From assembly GCA_963837735.1 (NCBI GenBank), contig CAWIOM010000010.1, forward strand, positions 1-64,000: DNA of 64,000 nt, given 5' to 3'. Positions 35,251 through 43,276 of the stretch are shown here, piece after piece; within the stretch, counting starts at the first letter, position 1; each line of letters starts with the position of its first letter. Source of the stretch: VRUE01 sp963837735. Its GTDB lineage: Bacteria; Actinomycetota; Thermoleophilia; Solirubrobacterales; 70-9. The position numbers and the translations under genes are program-made. A model generated the notes under the pieces. The model saw only the letters and a program-made list of their open reading frames with translations, had not been told where the DNA came from and did not search any database.

Positions 35251-36561
35251 TCAGGCGGGATCCGCAACCAGGCGTTCGCGCTCGTCGTCGCCGTCCGGCA
35301 TAACCAGGATCGCGCCCTCGCCGCTCGCGTAGGCCTCCTCGCCGTGCTGGACGACGTCCATGCCCAGGGCCTCCTCGCGCTCGCTGGCGCGCAGTTCGGT
35401 GAAAAGGCCCATCACCCGCAGCAGCACATAGGTCATCCCGAAGGCGTACGCGGGGGTGACGAGCAGCGCCTTGGTCTGGTCCCAGAGCTGCCCCGGATTG
35501 CCGAAGACGAGGCCGTCGGCGACCCCGTTCCAGGCGGCGGAGGCGAAGAAGCCGATGAAGAGGATCCCGGTGAAGCCGGCGACGCCGTGGGCGGCGAGCA
35601 CATCGAGGGTCTCGTCGACCCGGGTCCGCGGCCGCCAGACGATCGCGAAGTAGCAGGGAAGCGCTCCGACGGCGCCGAGGACCATCGCCCAGCCGGGGCT
35701 GACGAAGCCGCCGGCGGGGGTGATCAGGACGCAGCCGACGATGATCGCCGTCGCGGCGCCGATCGCGGTCACCTGGCGGCCCCGGAGCAGGTCGATCAGG
35801 AACCAGACGACGAGCGTGCAGGCCGGGGTCAGCAGCGTGTTGACGAAGGCGAGAACACTGGGCTCGCCGGTCGAGAAGCCGCTGCCGCCGTTGAAGCCGA
35901 ACCAACCGAACCACAGCAGGCCGGCGCCGAGCAGGACGTAGACCGCGTTGTGGGGAAGCAGGGCCTGGCGGCCGTAGTCCTTGCGGGCCCCGACGACGAG
36001 CGCTGCGGCGAGCGCGGAGAAGCCAGAGGCCATCTCGACGGGGATGCCGCCGGCGAAGTCGAGGGTGCCCCCGGCCGCCAGCCAGCCGCCGCCGAAGGAC
36101 CAATGGGCGAGCACCGAGTAGACGAGGACCGACCAGAGAGCGACGAAGACCAGGAACGGGCCGAATCGCATCCGCTCGACGACCGCCCCCGAGACCAGGG
36201 CCGCGGTGATGATGCAGAAGGTGGCCTGGAAGGCCATGAACAGCAGGTGGGGGATCGTCGTCCCTTCGCGCGGGACGAAGGTGACGTCGTTGAGGCCGAC
36301 GTAGTCGAGGCCGCCGATGATCGAGCCGTCGCCGTCGAAGGCGAGCGAGTAGCCGAGCAGCGCCCAGACCGCTCCGGCGACGGCGATCGCGCCGACGCAC
36401 ATCATGAAGGTGTTGAGGGTGTTCTTCGAGCGCACCAACCCCGCGTAGAACAGCCCCAGCGCCGGGGTCATCATCAGCACCAGGGCGGTCGCGACGAGCA
36501 TCCAGGCGGTGTCGCCCGTGTCGATTTCGGCCGCCACTGCGGCGACCGGAAGGGCGCTCAC
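35251..36561 (-). CDS. amt: Ammonium transporter, Amt/MEP/Rh family
   Basis: A 436-residue channel-like ammonium transporter with eleven membrane helices. Typical segments are DTAWMLVATALVLMMTPALGLFYAGLVR, FMAFQATFCIITAALVSGAVVERM, WSFGGGWLA, GFSALAAALVVGARKDYG, LLWFGWFGFNGGSG and AAHGVAGFTGILF; the central pore His pair falls in the HNAVY and AAHGV stretches. The cytosolic C-terminal tail (ASEREEALGMDVVQHGEEAY) contains the conserved GxDVxxHGExAY motif that contacts PII. Its start overlaps the glnB stop by four bases. A small secreted protein is translated directly after it. Confidence 0.96.
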   Translation of the reverse strand: MSALPVAAVAAEIDTGDTAWMLVATALVLMMTPALGLFYAGLVRSKNTLNTFMMCVGAIAVAGAVWALLGYSLAFDGDGSIIGGLDYVGLNDVTFVPREGTTIPHLLFMAFQATFCIITAALVSGAVVERMRFGPFLVFVALWSVLVYSVLAHWSFGGGWLAAGGTLDFAGGIPVEMASGFSALAAALVVGARKDYGRQALLPHNAVYVLLGAGLLWFGWFGFNGGSGFSTGEPSVLAFVNTLLTPACTLVVWFLIDLLRGRQVTAIGAATAIIVGCVLITPAGGFVSPGWAMVLGAVGALPCYFAIVWRPRTRVDETLDVLAAHGVAGFTGILFIGFFASAAWNGVADGLVFGNPGQLWDQTKALLVTPAYAFGMTYVLLRVMGLFTELRASEREEALGMDVVQHGEEAYASGEGAILVMPDGDDERERLVADPA

Positions 36562-36914
36562 GACTTGCCCACCGGCGTCACGGCGCCGTGGTCGGTCTCG
36601 CCGGTGCGGATTCGGACTGCGCGCTCCAGCGGCACGACGAAGATCTTGCCGTCGCCGACCTCGCCCGTCCGAGCGCCCGCGCAGAGCGCCTCTATCGTCG
36701 GGTCGACGAACTCGTCGGAGACGGCGATCTCGAAGCGGATCTTGTCGGCCAGGCCGACCTTCACGGTCGTTCCGCGGTAGGTCTCGACGCGCTCGAGCTC
36801 GCCGCCGTGGCCCTCGATGCGGCTCATCGAGACGCCGCGAACCTCAGCCCGGTAGAGCGCTTCCAGCACGTCGTTGCCCTTCTCAGGGCGCACGATTCCA
36901 ATCACGAGTTTCAC
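36558..36914 (-). CDS. glnB: Nitrogen regulatory protein PII (GlnB/GlnK type)
   Basis: A 118-residue PII trimer-forming signal protein that binds ATP/ADP and 2-oxoglutarate and gates Amt. The signature parts are IGIVRPEKGNDVLEAL, the T-loop ETYRGTTVKVGL (about 44-55), GARTGEVGDGKIFV and VRIRTGETD. Position 46 is Tyr, but position 51, the usual uridylylation or adenylylation Tyr, is Val, so covalent control is not expected. The GTG at 36912-36914 is chosen because the protein then aligns without extra residues. A weak AAAGGGA site precedes it, and TAGGGT lies further upstream. It overlaps amt by four bases. Confidence 0.95.
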   Translation of the reverse strand: MKLVIGIVRPEKGNDVLEALYRAEVRGVSMSRIEGHGGELERVETYRGTTVKVGLADKIRFEIAVSDEFVDPTIEALCAGARTGEVGDGKIFVVPLERAVRIRTGETDHGAVTPVGKS

Positions 36915-36983
36915 GAGACATCCCTTTCCTCGGTCCCAGCGAGTAGAGGCGGCCACCCTATCCGGCGGTCCGGCACCCCGGTC

Positions 36984-37721
36984 CTAGCGGCGGTGCACCT
37001 CGGTGGCAGCGGCCTGGTCGCGGGGCCGGAGGACGATCTCGTCGACGTCCACGTGGGACGGCAGGGAGGCGACCCAGCGGATCGACTCGGCGACATCATC
37101 GGCGCTGAGCGGCTTCATGCCCCCGTAGACACGGGCGGCGGCCTCCTCGTCGCCGCCGAATCGGACCAGCGAGAACTCGGTCTCGACCATTCCGGGCGCG
37201 ATCTCGGTGATTCGGACCGGCTCGCCCAGCAGCTCGAGGCGCAGGCCCCGGAGCATCGCCCGCTGGGCGTGCTTGGCCGCCATGTACCCGGCGCCGCCGC
37301 GATAGGCCTCGAAGGCGGCGATGCTGGTGACGGTGACGATCAGGCCGTCGCCGGAGCCGATCAGCGCCGGAAGCAGGGCGCGGGTCATCCGCATCGTGCC
37401 CAGCACGTTTGCCTCATACATCGCCAGCCACCGCTCTTCGTCGGCCTCGGCAACCGGCTCGAGGCCGAGGGCGCCGCCGGCGTTGTTGACGAGCACGTCG
37501 CAGCGCTCGAGCGCGGACGCGAAGGCCCGGACCGAGGCCGGGTCTGTCACGTCGAGGGCGATCGGCTCGGCGCCGATCTCCTCGGCCAGCCGTTCGAGGC
37601 GGTCCAGACGGCGGGCGCCGATCACGACCCGGTGGCCGTCGGCGGCCAGCGCCCGCGCCGTCGCGGCGCCGATCCCGCTCGAAGCTCCGGTGACGACCGC
37701 GGTCTTAGGGGGAATGGTCAT
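36984..37721 (-). CDS. SDR family NAD(P)-dependent oxidoreductase
   Basis: A 245-residue classical short-chain dehydrogenase. The NAD(P) motif is TGASSGIG (about 10-17), with Arg37 in GARRLDR favouring NADPH; NNAGG and the catalytic Ser (VTSIAAF) and Tyr-x3-Lys (YMAAKH) are present. It resembles serine or ketone 3-dehydrogenases of the YdfG type. The ATG overlaps the fatty acyl-CoA reductase stop by four bases (ATGA), so the two are made together. A role reducing aldehydes or ketones from that enzyme is plausible. Confidence 0.93.
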   Translation of the reverse strand: MTIPPKTAVVTGASSGIGAATARALAADGHRVVIGARRLDRLERLAEEIGAEPIALDVTDPASVRAFASALERCDVLVNNAGGALGLEPVAEADEERWLAMYEANVLGTMRMTRALLPALIGSGDGLIVTVTSIAAFEAYRGGAGYMAAKHAQRAMLRGLRLELLGEPVRITEIAPGMVETEFSLVRFGGDEEAAARVYGGMKPLSADDVAESIRWVASLPSHVDVDEIVLRPRDQAAATEVHRR

Positions 37722-39214
37722 TCGCCGGTGGCGAGCTTATGCACCTCGGGCAGGTGCACGCCCTGCAGGTATTCCTCCCAATCGATCGCCGCCGTGTCGA
37801 AGGGCAGGTCGGCGCGGTCGGCCTGCGGCAGCGAGTCGTGGAGGGCGCGGGCATTGGTGTCGTCGAAGACGCAGTCGAGCTCGGTGTAGGCGCCGTAGAT
37901 CTTGACCATCCTCGTCACCCGTTCCGCCAGGGTGCGGTTGCCGCGCAGGAGGCGCTCCTGGGGGACGCGGACCGGCGAGGCGATCGCCAGCCGCGCCAGG
38001 CCGGCGGCGAGTCGTTCGCGGCGGACAGTCCGGCGCAGCGCGGCGCGGCGATCGACGAACTGCAGATCCCCGATCTGGATCGGCCTGCCGTCCCGGCCGG
38101 GCAGCGGGTTGCGGCGGAAGTATTCGCGGATCTGGACGGCGAGCTCGCCGATCGCCAGCGGGTTGCGGGCGCTGCTGGCGACCGCGAGGGCCCGCAACCG
38201 ACCCTCAGGCGGGTGCGCGGCGGCGGCCACGCAGGCGTGGGCGACGTGATCGACGGGGACGATGTCGATCCGATTCGCGGCGTCGCCGGGCAGGTGGGTG
38301 AGGCCGCGGGCCGCGTAGGCGAGGATCAGTGGGTCGGCGACCTTGATCCCCTCGAGCCAGCCCGGCCGCGGCCGGCTCAACGCCGACTCGATGATCGTCG
38401 GCCGCACGATCGTCAGCCGGCGCGCGCGTTCGCTCAGCAGCCGTTCGCCGAGCGCCTTGCTGAGCGCGTAGGTGTCGGGCCAGCCCTCGACCAGCGCCCG
38501 CCGGCGCCCGCGGCGCGAGAGCCTTTCGAGCAACCAGCGGCGGCGCAGCTCCTCTGCCCGCTCGGCGGCGTCGAGGCCCTCGCGCATGGCCGCATCCCGC
38601 TTCGCCGCGCCGGCGAAGCGGGCGCTGTTCGGCTCGGCCCGCGACTCGCGCTCGGCCGCCTCTCGCCATGCCCGCGCTTCGGAGAGCATCAGCTCGGCGT
38701 CGAGGCCGGCGATCGCGTGGTGGGGAGGGCCGTCCTCGAGCACCCTGCCGCTGCCGCGGTCGGCGACGTAGGCGGTGGAGACGTGGACGAAGTGGGGCTC
38801 GGACCCCGATCGGCGCAGTCGCTCGAGAAGGCGGGCGGGGCCGAACGCGTTGAGCTCCAACGCCTCGTCGAGGGGCTCCTCGAAGGAGACCGTCGCGGCG
38901 CAGTGGACGACGGTGTCGATACCCGACCAGGCCGCGCCGGCCGCGCCGCCGTCCTCGCCGAGGTCGGCGGCGACCGCCTCGACCCTGCTGCCGTCGAGGC
39001 CGGCGAGGGGCTCGGCGACCAGCACCTCGCCGCGCAGCCGCCGCCGGGCCTCCTCGTCGTCCGCGGCCCGCAGCACGACGACGAGCCGCTCGATCCCGTC
39101 ACCGTGGCGCAGCAGCGCCGCGAGCACCGCCTTGCCGAGAAAGCCGGAGGCACCGGTCAGCATCACGCTCCGACCGGCGAGCCTCTCCCGCACGAGCTGG
39201 CCCTCGGCGCTCAC
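37718..39214 (-). CDS. Fatty acyl-CoA reductase-like extended SDR
   Basis: A 498-residue NADPH-dependent protein of the fatty acyl-CoA reductase (male-sterility/NAD_binding_4) type. It shows the Rossmann motif LTGASGFLGKAVLAALL (about 18-34), VVHCAATVSFEEPL, VHVSTAYVAD and the catalytic YALSKALGERLL, with a FAR C-terminal region ending LDCVFDDTNARAL and EEYLQGVHLPEV. An unusual Arg/Glu-rich helical insert of about 80 residues (about 190-275, LMLSEARAWREAAERESR onwards) separates the Ser and Tyr motifs. It should reduce long acyl-CoA to aldehyde or alcohol. The GTG start is set by TAGAAT seven bases upstream (39222-39227). Followed by the SDR gene with overlap. Confidence 0.9.
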   Translation of the reverse strand: MSAEGQLVRERLAGRSVMLTGASGFLGKAVLAALLRHGDGIERLVVVLRAADDEEARRRLRGEVLVAEPLAGLDGSRVEAVAADLGEDGGAAGAAWSGIDTVVHCAATVSFEEPLDEALELNAFGPARLLERLRRSGSEPHFVHVSTAYVADRGSGRVLEDGPPHHAIAGLDAELMLSEARAWREAAERESRAEPNSARFAGAAKRDAAMREGLDAAERAEELRRRWLLERLSRRGRRRALVEGWPDTYALSKALGERLLSERARRLTIVRPTIIESALSRPRPGWLEGIKVADPLILAYAARGLTHLPGDAANRIDIVPVDHVAHACVAAAAHPPEGRLRALAVASSARNPLAIGELAVQIREYFRRNPLPGRDGRPIQIGDLQFVDRRAALRRTVRRERLAAGLARLAIASPVRVPQERLLRGNRTLAERVTRMVKIYGAYTELDCVFDDTNARALHDSLPQADRADLPFDTAAIDWEEYLQGVHLPEVHKLATGE

Positions 39215-39221
39215 CGAAGCG

Positions 39222-39227
39222 ATTCTA
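39222..39227 (-). promoter_or_regulatory. Predicted -10 element of a leaderless promoter (acyl-CoA reductase operon)
   Basis: TAGAAT on the minus strand, seven bases before the GTG at 39212-39214. It would drive the reductase and the coupled SDR gene. Confidence 0.5.
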
Positions 39228-39310
39228 GGCGTCGTGCCTGGCTGGGCGCCGTCCACGCACGCGAAGTTGCGCGGTGAGCGCGGCCGAATCGGGCCGCAGC
39301 GCCGCCTCAA

Positions 39311-39316
39311 TACAAT
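39311..39316 (+). promoter_or_regulatory. Predicted -10 element of the PBP gene
   Basis: TACAAT, a near-perfect -10 box, eight bases before ATG 39325. The mRNA would start at or very near the ATG. Confidence 0.5.
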
Positions 39317-39324
39317 TTTCCGCA

Positions 39325-41481
39325 ATGGCGCGCCGAACGCGACGGCGAAGACGCAGGTCGCATACCTCGAAGTGGAAGAAGATCCTGGTCCCGGTCGGGG
39401 TCCTGGTCGCAGTGCTCGTCGTCGCCGGCGGCGCCGCCGGCACCTGGGCCGTCGACGTCTACAACTCGGCGCCGCCGCTCTCCAGCCTGCAGCCGGTCCA
39501 GAAGGGCCGCTCCTCGGCGATCTACGCCGCCGACGGCACCCTGATCGGCTTCATCCACTCGACCAACGTCCGCCAGCCGGTCTCCACCAGCCAGCTTCCC
39601 CAGGACCTCAAGGACGCGACCGTCGCGATCGAGGACCGCGGCTTCTTCGACCACGGTGCGATCGACCCGGAAGCGATCGTCCGCGCGGCGCTCAAGAACA
39701 TCGAAGCGGGGGCGGCGGTCGAGGGGGCCTCGACGATCACCCAGCAGCTCGTCCGCAACCTCTACATCCAGCACCCCGAACAGACGATCAAGCGCAAGCT
39801 GTACGAAGCGCACCTCGCCGTCGAGGAGGAGGAAGCGCACTCGAAGACCTGGATTCTGACCTCCTATCTGAACACCGCTCCCTACGGCACGGTCGAAGGA
39901 CAGACCGCGGTCGGGGCCGAGGCGGCGGCGCAGACCTACTTCGGCAAGCCGGCCAGGGAGCTGGGCCTGACCGAAGCGGCGCTGATCGCCGGCCTGCCGC
40001 AGGCGCCCTCCGAATACAACCCCTTCCTCGACCCACAGGCGGCGAAACAGCGACGCAACGAGGTGCTGGGCGCGATGGAGGAGGAGGGCTACATCACCGC
40101 CTCCGAACTGAAGCAGGCGACCGCGAGCGGGCTCGGGCTGAACCCCGGGACCAAGTACAGGGTGATCCGCGACCCGTTCCTCTTCGACCTCGTCCAGCAG
40201 GAGCTGATCGACAAATACGGGATCAACACCGTCCGCAACGGCGGCCTCAAGGCGTACACGACTATCGATCCGGCGCTCCAGGAACGGGCGCAGGAAGCCG
40301 TCGACGGATGCGGCGTCTGCTACCCGGAAGGCGGCCCGGCGGCCGGCCTCGCCTCGATCGACCCGGAAAACGGCGAGATCGTCGCGCTCGCCTCGACCGA
40401 AGGCTACGCAACCGAAAACCAGTTCAACTACGCCTGGCAGGCACACCGCCAGCCCGGCTCCTCTTTCAAGGCGTTCGTCCTGACGACGGCGATCAAGGAG
40501 GGGATCGACCCGGACACCACCTACTACGACGGCACCTCGCCGAAGACCCTCGACCTGCCGGGGGGCGGGACCTGGACGGTCAACAACGCCGAGCCCGGGG
40601 GAGGGGTGCTGCCGCTGACCGAGGCGACCTGGGAGTCGGTCAACGTGATCTTCGCCCAGCTCGACCTCGACGTCGGTCCCGAAAGCGTCACCGAAACGGC
40701 CCATGAAATGGGGATCGAAGCGCCCCTCGAATCGGTTCCCGCCGAGGCGATCGGCGGCCTCCGCTACGGGGTCACCCCGCTGGAAATGGCTGATGGCTAC
40801 GCGACCCTCGCCAGCGGCGGGATCCACCACCCGCCGACCGCGATCAGCCGCGTCGAGTTCCCCGGCGGCGACGTCGACGAACCGGCCAGCGACTCGGGCG
40901 ACCGGGTGCTGACCGAGGGCCAGGCCTACGAAGTGACCAGGATTCTCGAGGGCGTGATCACCTCCGGGACGGGGGCCGGCTACACCTACATGGGCTGCTC
41001 CTCGGAGGCGGGCAAGACCGGCACCTCCGAGGATCTCTCCGACGCCTGGTTCGCGGGCTACACGCCGAGCTACGCGACGGCGGTCTGGGTCGGGCACCCG
41101 CAGTCGCGCGAAGCAACCGGGTACGGCGGTCCCACGGCCGGCCCGATCTGGCGCTCGTTCATGGAATCCGCCGCGGGCGGGGTCTGCCCCGAATTCGTCG
41201 TGCCCGACAGCCTGCCCGACCTCTCGGGCCTGAAGAGCGGCCACACGCGCTCCTCCTCCGAGGTTGCGCCGAAGACCGAACCGGGAGAAGAAAACGAAGA
41301 AAAGAAGGAAAAGAAGGACAAGGAAGGGGAAGGGAAGGAAGGGGCCGGCAACGGCAACGCCCCGGCTCCGGCTCCGGCTCCGACCCCCGCTCCGACTCCG
41401 GCCCCGACCCCCGCTCCGACTCCGGCCCCGACACCCGCCCCGGCCCCAGGCGTCGGCGGCGGCGTCGCCGCACCCGGATAA
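39325..41481 (+). CDS. Class A penicillin-binding protein (transglycosylase/transpeptidase)
   Basis: A 718-residue bifunctional peptidoglycan synthase. A basic cytosolic N-terminus (RRTRRRRRR) and one membrane helix (about 20-45) precede the GT51 glycosyltransferase (AIEDRGFFDHGAID with the catalytic Glu, GASTITQQLVRNLY, KRKLYEAHLAVEEEE). The transpeptidase has the active-site SSFK (QPGSSFKAF), SVN (WESVNVIFAQ) and KTG (AGKTGTSED). The C-terminal 90 residues are low complexity: an acidic/Lys stretch (EENEEKKEKKDKEGEGKEG) and Pro-Ala-Pro-Thr repeats, which may span or bind the wall. The ATG at 39325 is chosen for the TACAAT box eight bases upstream; 17 further codons are open before it. Confidence 0.95.
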   Translation: MARRTRRRRRRSHTSKWKKILVPVGVLVAVLVVAGGAAGTWAVDVYNSAPPLSSLQPVQKGRSSAIYAADGTLIGFIHSTNVRQPVSTSQLPQDLKDATVAIEDRGFFDHGAIDPEAIVRAALKNIEAGAAVEGASTITQQLVRNLYIQHPEQTIKRKLYEAHLAVEEEEAHSKTWILTSYLNTAPYGTVEGQTAVGAEAAAQTYFGKPARELGLTEAALIAGLPQAPSEYNPFLDPQAAKQRRNEVLGAMEEEGYITASELKQATASGLGLNPGTKYRVIRDPFLFDLVQQELIDKYGINTVRNGGLKAYTTIDPALQERAQEAVDGCGVCYPEGGPAAGLASIDPENGEIVALASTEGYATENQFNYAWQAHRQPGSSFKAFVLTTAIKEGIDPDTTYYDGTSPKTLDLPGGGTWTVNNAEPGGGVLPLTEATWESVNVIFAQLDLDVGPESVTETAHEMGIEAPLESVPAEAIGGLRYGVTPLEMADGYATLASGGIHHPPTAISRVEFPGGDVDEPASDSGDRVLTEGQAYEVTRILEGVITSGTGAGYTYMGCSSEAGKTGTSEDLSDAWFAGYTPSYATAVWVGHPQSREATGYGGPTAGPIWRSFMESAAGGVCPEFVVPDSLPDLSGLKSGHTRSSSEVAPKTEPGEENEEKKEKKDKEGEGKEGAGNGNAPAPAPAPTPAPTPAPTPAPTPAPTPAPAPGVGGGVAAPG
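41358..41450 (+). repeat. Pro-Ala-Pro-Thr coding repeat in the PBP tail
   Basis: Tandem near-copies of a 12-base unit (roughly GCTCCGACTCCG / GCCCCGACCCCC) encode alternating Pro-Ala-Pro-Thr. The copy number may vary between strains, and the region is prone to sequence error. Confidence 0.7.
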
Positions 41482-41512
41482 GTCGCATTTCGCGGCCACC
41501 GAATTGCTGGCC

Positions 41513-41518
41513 TACACT
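41513..41518 (+). promoter_or_regulatory. Predicted -10 element of a leaderless promoter (secreted propeller)
   Basis: TACACT, seven bases before ATG 41526. No ribosome-binding site is present, as expected if the mRNA starts at the ATG. Confidence 0.5.
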
Positions 41519-41525
41519 GGTTGCG

Positions 41526-42824
41526 ATGCGCTCCCGCCACATCGCAGCGTTGAGCCTCACCCTCGCCGCCGTCCTTTTGCCTGCGCTCGTCAGCGGCGCG
41601 TCCGCGGCGCCTCACATGGACGGGCACTTCGCGGTCGGCAAGTTCAGCGACAACGCCAAGATCGTCGAAGGCCCCGACCACAACATGTGGCTGACGGTCG
41701 AAGACGGCGGCAACGCCGTGGCGCGCATTACGCCCGATGGGCAGGTGAACGAGTTCAAAGTCGAAGGAGCGGTGGCCCCGTCGGGGATAGCTCCCGGGCC
41801 CGAAGGCCGCCTCTGGCTCACGCTCAACGGCGCCGTCGTCTCCTTCCTGCCCTCAGAACCCGCGACGAGCGGCGAGGAAACGACGATCGCCGACATAAAA
41901 TCCGGCGCGTCGATTGTCGCCGGGCCCGACGGCCAGATGTGGGTGGCGACCGAAAAAGCGGTGGTCCACTTCGACCCGTCCGACCCGGGCAAAGCGCAGA
42001 CGATCGAAGTGCCCGAACTGAACCCGAAGGACATCGACGTCGCCGGCTCGCTGCTGGCGATCGCCGACGGGGGCGAAAACCGCGTCGTCACCGTCACCAC
42101 CTCCGGCGCCCAGACGAGCTACCCGCTGAGCGGCCAGTCGCAGGGCGTCGCGGGCAACTCCACCGGCCAGATCGGCTACTCCCAGCAGGGGACGATGCCG
42201 ACCGAAGTGGGGGTCTTCACGCCGCCCGACCTAAACCCGGTTACCGCCGAGGTGCCGTCCGTCGATCCCTTCGGCGTCGCCCTCGGATCGGACACCGCGT
42301 TCTGGGCCGCGCGCAAAGGCGGCGCACAGCGATTCACGCCGACGGGCGAAAGCACCTTCATCGGCGGTGTCGCAGAACATTTCTTCGTCAGGCAGATCGG
42401 CTCGGGGCCGGGCAACACGATCTGGATCACAATGCTGGACCAGGGAACAGAAGAATTCGAAGTGGGGCGGATCAGCGGCCTCGAACCGCCGGTCGTGCCC
42501 GGTGACGGCAAGTCCAAGCCCGCCACGGCGCCGGAGACGAAGATCTCGAAGGGGCCGAAGAAGAAGGTGAAGACAAAGGGCAGGAAGGCCCGGATCACAT
42601 TCCGCTTCAGCTCGACGACCGCGGGAGCCACCTTCGAGTGCGCCCTGGTCCGGAAGGCGAAGAAGGGCAAGAGGACCCCGAAGCCGAAGTTCAAGCACTG
42701 CCGGTCGCCGAAGAAGCTGAAGCTGAAGCCGGGCCGCTACACCTTCCGCGTGCGCGCCCTCAGCGGCGGCGTCGCCGACCCCTCGCCGGCGAAGAGCAGC
42801 TTCCGCGTCGTCCACGTCCGCTGA
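41526..42824 (+). CDS. Secreted beta-propeller (virginiamycin B lyase-like) protein with Ig-like tail
   Basis: A 432-residue exported protein. A signal peptide (ALSLTLAAVLLPALVSGASA) precedes a propeller of Vgb/NHL-like blades (about 30-320; for example IVEGPDHNMWLTVEDGGNAVARI, IAPGPEGRLWLTL, IVAGPDGQMWVAT). The C-terminal 110 residues (TAPETKISKGPKKKVK, FECALVRKAKKG, LKPGRYTFRVRALS) match the basic Ig-like tail also found on the RCC1 and beta-helix proteins of this window. The catalytic His of true Vgb lyase is not apparent, so a binding role is more likely. No frame damage. The ATG follows a TACACT box by seven bases. Confidence 0.9.
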   Translation: MRSRHIAALSLTLAAVLLPALVSGASAAPHMDGHFAVGKFSDNAKIVEGPDHNMWLTVEDGGNAVARITPDGQVNEFKVEGAVAPSGIAPGPEGRLWLTLNGAVVSFLPSEPATSGEETTIADIKSGASIVAGPDGQMWVATEKAVVHFDPSDPGKAQTIEVPELNPKDIDVAGSLLAIADGGENRVVTVTTSGAQTSYPLSGQSQGVAGNSTGQIGYSQQGTMPTEVGVFTPPDLNPVTAEVPSVDPFGVALGSDTAFWAARKGGAQRFTPTGESTFIGGVAEHFFVRQIGSGPGNTIWITMLDQGTEEFEVGRISGLEPPVVPGDGKSKPATAPETKISKGPKKKVKTKGRKARITFRFSSTTAGATFECALVRKAKKGKRTPKPKFKHCRSPKKLKLKPGRYTFRVRALSGGVADPSPAKSSFRVVHVR

Positions 42825-42845
42825 CCGGCGGGCACTGCCGAATCC

Positions 42846-43223
42846 CTACTCCCCGATCAGCTCGATCCGATACCCGTCCGGGTCGCGGACGAAGGCGATC
42901 CGGTGGCCCTCGGTGCGGCCGCCGGGGCGGTAGGGAGGCTTCTCGGGCTCGATGCCGTGCTCGGCAAGCTCGGCGAGGATGCCGTCCAGATCCTCGACAG
43001 AGAGCGCGATGTGGTTGTAGCCGGTGCCCAGCTCGTAGGAGTCGACACCGTGGTTGTAGGTCAGCTCGAGGCGGGGATCTTCGCCGGGCAGGTTCATGAA
43101 GACGTTGATCGCCTCGTCGCCGATCGGCATCCGTCCCGTCTCTTCGAAGCCGAGCTTCTCGTAGAAGGCGACCGACCGGTCGATGTCGCCGATCCGCTTG
43201 CAGGTGTGGAGGAAGCTGGGCAT
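42846..43223 (-). CDS. Glyoxalase I-like VOC family protein
   Basis: A 125-residue vicinal-oxygen-chelate protein close to lactoylglutathione lyase. Metal ligands are visible in the expected order: His (SFLHTCKRI), Glu (RLELTYN), His (GYNHIALSV) and Glu (YRIELIGE). It would isomerise the methylglyoxal-thiol adduct. In an actinobacterium the thiol is probably mycothiol rather than glutathione (inference). Its length matches bacterial GloA (about 125-135). It stands between convergent and divergent neighbours with no partner gene. Confidence 0.92.
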   Translation of the reverse strand: MPSFLHTCKRIGDIDRSVAFYEKLGFEETGRMPIGDEAINVFMNLPGEDPRLELTYNHGVDSYELGTGYNHIALSVEDLDGILAELAEHGIEPEKPPYRPGGRTEGHRIAFVRDPDGYRIELIGE

Positions 43224-43276
43224 CGTCAGGGTCCAGCCTAACGCCGACGCGGCTCCGGATCGATCATGCTTGCCGG

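Noticed and set aside
41358..41450. Short tandem repeats as a possible CRISPR
   Set aside because: They are 12-base coding repeats (Pro-Ala-Pro-Thr) inside the PBP gene with no spacers and no cas genes.
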